A stretch of 7,679 bases of DNA from Oscillospiraceae bacterium (lineage in GTDB: Bacteria; Bacillota; Clostridia; Christensenellales; Aristaeellaceae): NCBI GenBank assembly GCA_031282605.1, contig JAITDK010000206.1:1-7679 (forward strand), read 5' to 3'. The notes below the pieces were generated by a model. That model saw only the letters and a program-made list of their open reading frames with translations. It had not been told where the DNA came from and did not search any database. Below, piece after piece: positions 1 to 5,343 of this stretch. The first letter of the stretch is position 1. Every line of letters starts with the position of its first letter. A program made the position numbers and the translations under genes.

Positions 1-87
1 CGCACGATCACAGCTGCCATTAAAACCCCTTGTAAATGCCCGTTTTTTTAGACGAATTCCAATGCATTAACACAATTACTACGTATT

Positions 88-108
88 TGCGTACGCATAT
101 ATTATGCG
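88..108. repeat. Two overlapping palindromes (possible operator)
   Basis: TGCGTACGCA at 88-97 is a perfect 10-base palindrome. It overlaps a second inverted repeat, CGCATA (94-99) and TATGCG (103-108), separated by three bases. They lie about 150-170 bases upstream of the promoter at 257-285. Such pairs can be binding sites for a dimeric regulator, but they could also be chance in AT-rich DNA. No regulator gene is adjacent. Confidence 0.3.
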
Positions 109-256
109 GAAAAACGCAATCGCTCTCCATCAAAACTTCATCCGGTCGAAGTCGCAAAAAACCAAGCCCTCCGTCAAAAAACACATGCTCCGCTCTGTTC
201 TTGACTCCGGTTCGTAACATCCTGTGAAATGACCGTGGACATTGGCTATATACTGC

Positions 257-285
257 TTGATTGGCAATGGAAAATGTCATATAAT
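257..285 (+). promoter_or_regulatory. Sigma-70-type promoter for the GIY-YIG gene
   Basis: The -35 box TTGATT (257-262) and a perfect -10 box TATAAT (280-285) are separated by exactly 17 bases. Transcription should start near 292, leaving a leader of about 65 bases before the start codon. This is the best-matched promoter in the window and shows that the nuclease-like gene can be expressed on its own. Confidence 0.75.
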
Positions 286-356
286 ACCATGAACGATGAA
301 TCAAAAGCAATTTCTGCAAGCAGTAGGATGCGGTCGTTGCTGGAAAGAGGATGAAC

Positions 357-1850
357 ATGCCGAAGGACGCGGGGGTTACTAAATCACCAGCACCTGGTTA
401 TGTGTATATTTTAACTTCTCAGAACTCGCCCTGCGTGAAGATTGGGCGCACTGATATTTGCCCGATGAAGCGCATTCGTGAGATAAATAATACCGAACCT
501 TATAAGAGCCTCGGGCCATGGACGCTTGGCGATTTTAGGCAGGTATCGGATTGCCGTACCGTCGAGTACGACATGCACTATGCTTTCCGTAGCAAGCGCA
601 ACGAAGTGATCCGTGAGCAAAAAGAGTTATTCAACATTACTCTCGCCGATGCATCCGATCGCCTGAACCAGATTGATCCTGCATTGATTGTTGGGAAGCC
701 TAAGGTTGACCGCATGTTTCAAGATGAGGCATTTCGCACCTACTTAACAACCCTATTTATGTTTACAGGATTATCGAAGTTCTATGATGATCAAGGCGGT
801 TGGACGCTTACGCTGTTTCCCAACACGGCGGGTGGAAGGTATTTTACTTTAAACATCGGCACACATGAAGTAGCGTTTAGTTCATTACCTAACGTTAAAC
901 GTGCAAGTGTTCAAGTTAATATGATTTATATGAACGATGCCTTTATGAGTAATAGAGAAGCCATGGATTATATTCATGAGCATAATGGTTATATCGATGA
1001 CAATAACTATACTACGGCACGGCCAAACAGCGTCTCTGTATTATTCCCCGGATCATTCGATGTAATGATAAATTTCTACAGCATTAAGGCGATTCAACAT
1101 TCGATCCGCTCTTATTGGTTCGACTATTTGTTAGATATGCACAATAGCGGCAAATCTAGCTTCTTTCTTAGATTTCACAACTATAATGCAGTAGCGGCGA
1201 TTAAGAAAATCACTGACACAGTGATGCGTTTTAATATGACAAAGGTCAAACTTGATCAACTTAGTGATGATGAATCATCTAAACAGGCAGTATGGCTATT
1301 CGATGAATTCTGCTGGGATGTTGCAGGACGCTTTAATAATGATAATGTGTCTGGCATATTGCGTATAATTGATCGTGCAAAAGGTTACCCAGATAAGTAT
1401 CTGCATTCACTATTAAGCTATCAAATAGCCCTATGGAAATATCTAAAGGATGAATCATGTCCAAGTTTGGATGTGCATGGTATATTACACGAAGATAGTT
1501 CTGCTCATGCGTTAGTATATTTGCTGCGCGCTGTGTTTAACGGCATAGGATATCGGTGTATACAAAGCTGGGATAACGCCGTTGAAGAACTAAAAAAAAT
1601 TCGCGACCAAAGGAGCGACGCGTTTGATTCAACGTTTTCGGAGGCGAGTGCGCTCATAGATGTGGATATGGATGCCAATAATCCCAAGTTAAGAATGGCA
1701 ATAAGATTAATGTATATATTTATTGGTGCTTTGTCGTATTGTAAAATAGATAGCGACAAAAAGGCAATCATGTGTGAATACATAAAGGAAATTCAAGAAT
1801 CCGGGATCGATGTACCGGATGATTTACCAGAGCGGTTATGCTCAACTTGA
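357..1850 (+). CDS. T5orf172/GIY-YIG nuclease-domain protein with long unassigned C-terminal region
   Basis: The protein has 497 residues from the chosen start. Residues 14-95 match the T5orf172 branch of the GIY-YIG superfamily: GYVYIL at 14-19, KIGRT at 28-32 in place of YIG, Arg39, and Glu70 followed by His74, a pattern fitting the metal-binding Glu of the family. GIY-YIG domains cut DNA or occur in phage and mobile-element proteins. Residues 110-497 are not recognised: 110-290 looks mixed alpha/beta, with a strand-rich part near 145-180 (FPNTAGGRYFTLNIG), and the rest looks mainly helical. I see no signal peptide or membrane segment. The purine-rich GGAAAGAGG (342-350) touches an ATG at 351 but lies 6 bases from the ATG at 357, so 357 is the likelier start. 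The gene is visibly AT-richer than those from 2401 onward, suggesting transfer. It could act in defence, mobile-element biology or nucleic-acid processing; the sequence does not decide. Confidence 0.8.
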   Translation: MPKDAGVTKSPAPGYVYILTSQNSPCVKIGRTDICPMKRIREINNTEPYKSLGPWTLGDFRQVSDCRTVEYDMHYAFRSKRNEVIREQKELFNITLADASDRLNQIDPALIVGKPKVDRMFQDEAFRTYLTTLFMFTGLSKFYDDQGGWTLTLFPNTAGGRYFTLNIGTHEVAFSSLPNVKRASVQVNMIYMNDAFMSNREAMDYIHEHNGYIDDNNYTTARPNSVSVLFPGSFDVMINFYSIKAIQHSIRSYWFDYLLDMHNSGKSSFFLRFHNYNAVAAIKKITDTVMRFNMTKVKLDQLSDDESSKQAVWLFDEFCWDVAGRFNNDNVSGILRIIDRAKGYPDKYLHSLLSYQIALWKYLKDESCPSLDVHGILHEDSSAHALVYLLRAVFNGIGYRCIQSWDNAVEELKKIRDQRSDAFDSTFSEASALIDVDMDANNPKLRMAIRLMYIFIGALSYCKIDSDKKAIMCEYIKEIQESGIDVPDDLPERLCST

Positions 1851-2064
1851 TAACTTTGACGATGTTTCCAGCCGCGCTAGCCGACTTACTTGCCGCGCCG
1901 GAAACGTTTGAGGGTATCGTCTCAAACACACCGACGATGCCATTAACCAGCGCTATGATGATTGGCACGGCGGCCTGTATAATGATAGGCAGTACAGTCG
2001 AGAATGCCGCCGCGAATGTGTAAGCCTCCGAAAGCCGGGAACAATAAAGGCAAAGGGATGGCAT
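1768..2064 (-). pseudogene. Hydrophobic open frame on the minus strand, possible gene remnant
   Basis: This frame encodes up to 98 residues. Its middle is strongly hydrophobic and repetitive in Ile, Val and Ala (LPIIIQAAVPIIIALVNGIV), followed by a small-residue stretch rich in Ala, Ser and Gly. It could be a membrane segment or a piece of a phage tail tape-measure-like protein, but I cannot assign it. The ATG at 2064 has no ribosome binding site. The last 28 or so codons run into the 3' end of the + strand nuclease gene and lose the hydrophobic character. That fits an older gene cut off when region 1 arrived. The opposite strand is also open at 1838-2023, so this may be a chance frame. Confidence 0.25.
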
Positions 2065-2234
2065 AGAAATGTGAAAAGAAGGGAAGAGCCTGTTCCGGGA
2101 ACTGATCCAGGAGCAGCACGGTCAGCTGCGATAGCTTTTTCGCAACTTGATGACCGCAAAAGGAAGCGCTCTGCGCTCAATTCACGTCCCACGCCCGACC
2201 TTCCCAGGGCTTGGAACGGGGGACGCCCTAACTC

Positions 2235-2263
2235 TTGCGCCCCGCCAGTAAAAATGCTATAAG
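2235..2263 (+). promoter_or_regulatory. Probable extended -10 promoter for the FMN enzyme gene
   Basis: TATAAG (2258-2263) is preceded by TG plus one base (2255-2257), making an extended -10 element. A weak -35, TTGCGC (2235-2240), lies 17 bases upstream. Transcription would start near 2270 and give a leader of about 130 bases. The -10 box lies in the loop between the two arms of the inverted repeat at 2237-2297. This is the best candidate seen for transcription of the FMN enzyme and glycosylase genes. Confidence 0.4.
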
Positions 2264-2297
2264 GAAGTTGACGGCTTACGTCACAGTGGCGGGGCGC
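2237..2297. repeat. Perfect 11-bp inverted repeat with 39-base loop
   Basis: GCGCCCCGCCA (2237-2247) is exactly complementary to TGGCGGGGCGC (2287-2297). The loop holds a smaller nested hairpin, TGACG/CGTCA (2269-2273 and 2279-2283), with a five-base loop. No T run follows on either strand, so it is not a standard terminator. It may be a regulatory fold, a protein-binding site, or part of a non-coding RNA or small repeat element. Confidence 0.55.
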
Positions 2298-2312
2298 CAG
2301 TAACGCCAGTAA
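2243..2312 (+). repeat. Three copies of the 9-mer CGCCAGTAA
   Basis: The 9-mer occurs at 2243-2251, 2295-2303 and 2304-2312; the last two are in perfect tandem. The first two copies overlap the arms of the 11-bp inverted repeat. Three identical 9-mers within 70 bases are unlikely by chance and could be protein-binding iterons or a relic of local duplication. Confidence 0.5.
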
Positions 2313-2323
2313 CTTAAAGCGCC

Positions 2324-2341
2324 TCCGATCCGAAGATCGGA
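2324..2341 (+). other. Perfect 7-bp hairpin in the leader
   Basis: TCCGATC (2324-2330) and GATCGGA (2335-2341) pair perfectly around the tetraloop CGAA. It sits about 60 bases upstream of the start at 2401 and has no T tract after it, so it is not an intrinsic terminator. It may stabilise the leader or be part of a larger fold. Confidence 0.5.
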
Positions 2342-2400
2342 CAGCGTCCCGCCGCAGCGAATAACCGAGAGAATCGACCGAGCTGAATGGAGGCAAAATC

Positions 2401-3306
2401 ATGTCGGAGACGCGCAACGGCGGCGATACATCCATTATCACGCGGGAATACTTTGATAACATACTGGTCGAGATGAGGCACATTGACAACGCCGAGCCGG
2501 ATATCTCATACACCTTGTACGGCAAACGGTTTAAGACGCCTGTCATGTACGCGGCGCTGTCTCATCTGGGGCGTGTGCATCCGGGCGGACTGACCGAAGC
2601 GGCGCGCGGCGTGCATGCGGCGGGCGCGGTGATGTGGGCCGGCATGGGCGAGCCGGAGGAAATGACCGACATCGTCGCCACAGGAGCGCCGACCATCAAC
2701 ATAATCAAGCCGTACGCCGACGAGCGCGAGGTATTAAGGCGCATCGAGAATTGCGAGAGGATAGGCGCGCTGGCCGTTGGTATGGACGTCGATCATCAGT
2801 TCGGCAGCAGGGGCGAGCGCGGCAGCGTGCTCAAGATACCTATGCGCCCGACTTCGGCGGCGATCCTGGCCAAGTATGTCAAGTCAACGCCGCTGCCGTT
2901 CATCGTCAAGGGCGTGCTATCCACCGTCGACGCGCAAAAGTGCCTTGACGCGGGGGTAAGGGGAATCGTCGTGTCCCATCATCACGGCATGGTGGATTAC
3001 GCCGTTCCGCCGCTGATGGTGCTGCCGGAGATAGCCAAGGTGATAAACGGCGCAATACCCATATTCGTAGACTGCGGCGTGGAGCGCGGGTTGGATGTGT
3101 TCAAGGCGCTGGCGCTGGGCGCGTCGGCGGTATCGGTGGGACGCGCGACGATGGGTCCGCTTGGCGAGAAAGGCGCGGACGGCGTTCGCGAGAAGATAGA
3201 GCAGATCAACAGCGAACTATCGTGGGCGATGTGCGTTACACACGCGAAGGATCTCGCTTCCATCGACAAGAGCGTGCTGCATTGGAAGACGGAGCGTCCG
3301 TTTTAA
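2401..3306 (+). CDS. FMN-dependent alpha-hydroxy-acid-oxidase-family protein
   Basis: The 301-residue product has the TIM-barrel landmarks of the glycolate oxidase, lactate dehydrogenase (LldD) and type 2 IPP isomerase superfamily. These include an N-terminal YGKRFKTPVMYAAL (40-53), IVKGVLS (168-174) with the FMN-contacting Lys170, VVSHHHG (190-196) where His194 aligns with the catalytic base, and VDCGVERG..KALALGA (223-241) with the C-terminal phosphate-binding VGRATMG (246-252). Members oxidise 2-hydroxy acids with FMN in the cytoplasm. It is shorter than typical enzymes of about 350-380 residues. By eye, Met197-Val198 stand where the family has the Arg-Gln of SNHGGRQLD, and the usual active-site Tyr of the QLYVY segment is absent (residues 99-102). 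The substrate is therefore uncertain and need not be a hydroxy acid. TGGAGG at 2388-2393 supports the start. The glycosylase gene follows 11 bases downstream. Confidence 0.85.
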   Translation: MSETRNGGDTSIITREYFDNILVEMRHIDNAEPDISYTLYGKRFKTPVMYAALSHLGRVHPGGLTEAARGVHAAGAVMWAGMGEPEEMTDIVATGAPTINIIKPYADEREVLRRIENCERIGALAVGMDVDHQFGSRGERGSVLKIPMRPTSAAILAKYVKSTPLPFIVKGVLSTVDAQKCLDAGVRGIVVSHHHGMVDYAVPPLMVLPEIAKVINGAIPIFVDCGVERGLDVFKALALGASAVSVGRATMGPLGEKGADGVREKIEQINSELSWAMCVTHAKDLASIDKSVLHWKTERPF

Positions 3307-3317
3307 ATGAACGCCTT

Positions 3318-3968
3318 ATGAACGCCGCGCTGACGATGGAGCTATACAATAGACTGTTGGACTGTTACGGCGAACCGCGATGGTGGCCGGCCGACTCTCC
3401 GTATGAGGTTATCGTCGGCGCGGTGCTGACGCAGAACTGCGCGTGGAACAATGTGGTCAAGGCTATCGCTAACATCGGCGACCGCCTTGATCCGTTATTC
3501 ATACTGAACGCCGACGACGCGGAACTGTCCGGCATGATTCGGCCGGCTGGGTTCTTCACCCAAAAGGCTGGATACCTGAAGTCCGTCACGCGATGGTATC
3601 AGCGGTATAACTTTGATGTGGAAACAGTAAAAGCGGAGCCGCTGGCGAAACTGCGCGGCGAACTGCTTTCAACGCGCGGCATCGGACGGGAGACGGCGGA
3701 CGCGATTCTGTTATACGCGTTTGGATTGCCGACGTTTGTCGTCGACGCGTACACGGCGAGGCTTAACGAGCGGCTGCGACTGGACGCGGGCAAGGGGTAT
3801 GACGATATCAAGCAATCGTTCGAGTCGAATCTCGCGCGGGCGAATCAAAATAACGTCGATGTATATAACCGTTATCACGCGCTGATCGTTTTGCACGGCA
3901 AAGAGCGCTGTCACAAAAAACCGGCGTGCGCCGGCTGTCCATTGAAGGATATGTGCGGGTATAATTGA
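3318..3968 (+). CDS. MagIII-type DNA glycosylase (endonuclease III-related, HhH-GPD, iron-sulfur)
   Basis: The 216-residue cytoplasmic protein belongs to the HhH-GPD superfamily and resembles MagIII (3-methyladenine DNA glycosylase of Helicobacter pylori), which removes alkylated bases in base excision repair. RWWPADSPYEVIVGAVLTQN (21-40) and IRPAGFFTQKA (74-84) match MagIII blocks. The helix-hairpin-helix is GIGRETADAILLYA (121-134) and the catalytic Asp is Asp143 in VVDAYT. Glu125 replaces the lyase Lys of endonuclease III, as in MagIII, so a monofunctional glycosylase is expected. Cys198, 204, 207 and 213 (C-x5-C-x2-C-x5-C) form a probable [4Fe-4S] loop, which H. pylori MagIII lacks. The ATG at 3318 gives the usual family length, but no clear ribosome binding site precedes it. 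A GTG at 3222, overlapping the upstream gene by 85 bases, would add 32 residues without family resemblance. The 11-base gap suggests co-transcription and possibly translational coupling. The natural substrate is inferred. Confidence 0.85.
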   Translation: MNAALTMELYNRLLDCYGEPRWWPADSPYEVIVGAVLTQNCAWNNVVKAIANIGDRLDPLFILNADDAELSGMIRPAGFFTQKAGYLKSVTRWYQRYNFDVETVKAEPLAKLRGELLSTRGIGRETADAILLYAFGLPTFVVDAYTARLNERLRLDAGKGYDDIKQSFESNLARANQNNVDVYNRYHALIVLHGKERCHKKPACAGCPLKDMCGYN

Positions 3969-3999
3969 CCCCGTGTTCGGGCATACTCCATTGCATGGC

Positions 4000-4014
4000 G
4001 AATCAATGTGATTC
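4000..4014. repeat. 6-bp inverted repeat upstream of the DUF1540 gene
   Basis: GAATCA (4000-4005) and TGATTC (4009-4014) are perfect inverted copies separated by ATG, about 30 bases before the DUF1540 start. The size and position would suit an operator. I could not find a convincing promoter in the 75-base gap, so the gene may instead be read through from upstream. Confidence 0.35.
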
Positions 4015-4043
4015 TCCCAAACATAGTTTTAGGAGGCGCGAAC

Positions 4044-4214
4044 ATGGATCATAAAGCTAACCCTGGCGTGACGTGCGGCGTTTGCAGCTGCGCTAACCAT
4101 GACGAGCACAACCATTGCCGACTGGATGTCATACACGTGGATCCAGTGCCAAACGCGAACAAGGGCAACGCGGCGGACGAGAGCATGTGCGGAAGCTACT
4201 CGAACAGGCAGTAA
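4044..4214 (+). CDS. Small cysteine-rich DUF1540 protein
   Basis: The product has 56 residues. It fits DUF1540: CGVCSC (Cys11, Cys14, Cys16), His19, then Cys25 followed by RLDVIHVDP, and a final Cys49 in the position of the family's terminal T-x-C-x-S/T-F segment. Cys and His spacing suggests metal binding, probably zinc or iron, but the family has no established function. Small proteins of this type are common in Clostridia and other spore formers. A perfect AGGAGG (4031-4036) lies 7 bases before ATG 4044, which decides this start over the in-frame upstream ATG at 4008 that would add 12 residues. The strong site predicts high translation. A probable terminator follows 26 bases after the stop codon. 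Confidence 0.85.
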   Translation: MDHKANPGVTCGVCSCANHDEHNHCRLDVIHVDPVPNANKGNAADESMCGSYSNRQ

Positions 4215-4240
4215 CAGGCCGAAGCGGTCGGCGCCTTAAC

Positions 4241-4268
4241 GGGGGGCATGGCGGAAGCCGTGTCCCCC
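4241..4268 (+). terminator. Long hairpin, probable transcription terminator
   Basis: GGGGGGCATGGC (4241-4252) pairs along 12 positions with 4257-4268, including two G-U pairs, around the GNRA-type loop GGAA. It lies 26 bases after the DUF1540 stop codon. The following bases (TCGCTATTTCGT) are only moderately T-rich, so termination may be partial or the hairpin may mainly protect the 3' end of the message. Confidence 0.6.
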
Positions 4269-4406
4269 TCGCTATTTCGTATAAACCTTGTCAAACCATT
4301 CCAGCAACGGCATTATCCCGACTTTCACGGCAAAAATCAACAGTCGGTCTCAAGAATCACGGATTTGGCGTCGCTGTAATTAGGCCTGTTCGAAGACAGC
4401 CCAATA

Positions 4407-4436
4407 TTGACAACGCCGCTCGTCCGGTGATATGCT
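4407..4436 (+). promoter_or_regulatory. Promoter for the amino acid kinase, probably giving a leaderless mRNA
   Basis: A perfect -35 TTGACA (4407-4412) is followed after 18 bases by TATGCT (4431-4436), itself preceded by TG plus one base (4428-4430), an extended -10. Only six bases separate the -10 box from the ATG at 4443, so transcription should begin at or next to the start codon. There is no Shine-Dalgarno sequence, which agrees with leaderless translation. Confidence 0.65.
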
Positions 4437-4442
4437 CTTGTC

Positions 4443-5261
4443 ATGGAGATAGAGTTGGTGGGAAAGATTGGCTCGATGGCGCTGATCCGCAAGCGGGACA
4501 ACGACGTCAACTATAATATACTGGCGAGGCTGGGCGACGAACTGCGCCCCGGCATGGTTTGGGTGTCGTCCGGCGCGACTGAGATAGGCAGGGTGGACTA
4601 TATGCGCCGCAGCCGCCGCGAGTTGGACGAAGACAGCGCGGACGCCAAGACGGACTACGCGGCGCAGGGTCAAGCCATCCTGATGGCCAGCTACCGTCAG
4701 TTCATCAGGCCGGAATACAGCGTCCGGCAAGTATTGGTAGAGCATCAGCACTTCAACGATCCAGAGAAGCGCGAGCATATCCGGAGACTGCTCCGGCGCG
4801 CCGCCGAACATGACGCCATACCCATCGTTAACTATAACGACCCCGTCAGCGATGAGGAGAACCGAAAGATGGAGCTGGCGCACCTGCGCGATACGGGCGC
4901 GGACATCGTCGAATGCGTGGACAACGACGAGACCGCCGCCGTAATCGCTCAGCTGCTGCGCGCCAAACTCCTGATAATCCTCACATCCGCCGACGGTATC
5001 TATGAAGACGCGGACAATCCGTCCTCGCTCGTGCGCACTGTGTTCGCGAATAGTCCAGACGAACTGCGAGCCAAACTGGGCGCGCTGCAGTTATCATGCC
5101 GAGGAGCGAGCCGCGCCGGCGCGAACGGTATGCGCGCTAAACTGCGTTACATTACCGAGCCTGCCGCGAACGGCACGACCATAATAATAGGCAGTGCGCG
5201 CTTCCGCCTGTCGGAATTGATCGAGGACCGCGCGCCCCATACTAGAATCGGGCTGTTATAA
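4443..5261 (+). CDS. ProB-like amino acid kinase without PUA domain (glutamate 5-kinase-like)
   Basis: The 272-residue cytoplasmic protein has the amino acid kinase fold in the order seen in glutamate 5-kinase (ProB), which phosphorylates glutamate in the first step of proline synthesis. LVGKIGSMAL (5-14) is the first phosphate-binding strand, VSSGATEIG (41-49) the substrate loop, and IPIVNYNDPV (126-135) the glutamate-binding NxND-type segment. VDNDETAAVIAQLL (159-172) and LIILTSADGIYEDAD (177-191) form the nucleotide site, and GANGMRAKL (226-234) matches the GxGGMxTK block. ProB of Escherichia coli has about 367 residues with a C-terminal PUA domain; this protein ends after the kinase domain. 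No proA or proC is adjacent, so the substrate could be another acidic amino acid or a different carboxylate or phosphate acceptor. The start is set by the first conserved strand. The gene stands alone between a probable terminator and a new promoter. Confidence 0.8.
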   Translation: MEIELVGKIGSMALIRKRDNDVNYNILARLGDELRPGMVWVSSGATEIGRVDYMRRSRRELDEDSADAKTDYAAQGQAILMASYRQFIRPEYSVRQVLVEHQHFNDPEKREHIRRLLRRAAEHDAIPIVNYNDPVSDEENRKMELAHLRDTGADIVECVDNDETAAVIAQLLRAKLLIILTSADGIYEDADNPSSLVRTVFANSPDELRAKLGALQLSCRGASRAGANGMRAKLRYITEPAANGTTIIIGSARFRLSELIEDRAPHTRIGLL

Positions 5262-5262
5262 T
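5254..5262 (+). promoter_or_regulatory. Extended -10 promoter for nfnAB
   Basis: TGTTATAAT (5254-5262) is a perfect extended -10 element overlapping the stop codon of the kinase gene. I see no good -35 box 17 bases upstream, but extended -10 promoters depend less on one. Transcription would start near 5269 and give a leader of about 75 bases. Read-through from the kinase gene is also possible. Confidence 0.5.
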
Positions 5263-5343
5263 ACCAGCTTAACCGACCCATGATGTAAAGAGGTAAATGA
5301 CGGGAGCAAGGAATAATCCGACAAACGCGAACGAGGAACGCTG

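Larger units (their letters stand above)
1..350. other. AT-rich non-coding leader upstream of the GIY-YIG gene
   Basis: I see no convincing gene here. Short open frames exist on both strands, but none has a recognisable protein pattern or a good ribosome binding site. The stretch contains A and T runs, two overlapping small palindromes near 88-108 and, at its right end, the promoter and ribosome binding site of the next gene; these are listed separately. The base composition resembles that of the following gene, so both probably belong to the same acquired segment, whose left edge lies outside the window. Confidence 0.5.
2065..2400 (+). other. Fold-rich intergenic region upstream of the FMN enzyme gene
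   Basis: No confident gene lies here. Besides the elements listed separately, I see several short inverted repeats: GCAGC/GCTGC (2113-2117 and 2125-2129), AGCGC/GCGCT (2165-2169 and 2173-2177), CGTCCC/GGGACG (2185-2190 and 2220-2225) and TGACG/CGTCA (2269-2273 and 2279-2283). This density suggests a structured RNA or a mobile-repeat remnant, though GC-rich DNA gives some pairing by chance. No tRNA, T-box or complete riboswitch consensus was recognised. A clear ribosome binding site, TGGAGG (2388-2393), lies 7 bases before the next gene. Confidence 0.4.

Noticed and set aside
20..358. Open frame of 112 codons on the minus strand in the left leader.
   Set aside because: It has no recognisable motif or ribosome binding site, and it overlaps the promoter and start of the nuclease gene.
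2281..2300. Minus strand reads CCCCGCCACTGTGA, matching a core block of the cobalamin riboswitch, followed by a small hairpin.
   Set aside because: The rest of the riboswitch is absent: no GGTGnAAnTCC block upstream and no AGnCAGnAnACCTGCC block downstream. The CCCGCC bases are also fully paired in an 11-bp stem that the riboswitch does not have. A covariance-model scan of the minus strand would settle it.
1953..2546. Open frame of 197 codons on the minus strand crossing the structured spacer.
   Set aside because: It overlaps the start of the FMN enzyme gene antisense, is rich in Arg, Ser and Leu as expected for a GC-rich shadow frame, and shows no family pattern.
3222..3317. GTG start at 3222 that would extend the glycosylase by 32 residues and overlap the FMN enzyme gene.
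   Set aside because: The extra residues do not resemble the family, there is no ribosome binding site, and ATG 3318 gives the usual MagIII length of about 216 residues.
3915..3934. On the minus strand, CCGGC and GCCGG arms followed by six T look like an intrinsic terminator.
   Set aside because: It lies inside the iron-sulfur loop codons of the glycosylase gene, and no minus-strand gene leads into it. The stem is only five pairs, and GC-rich codons plus a Lys-Lys run explain it.
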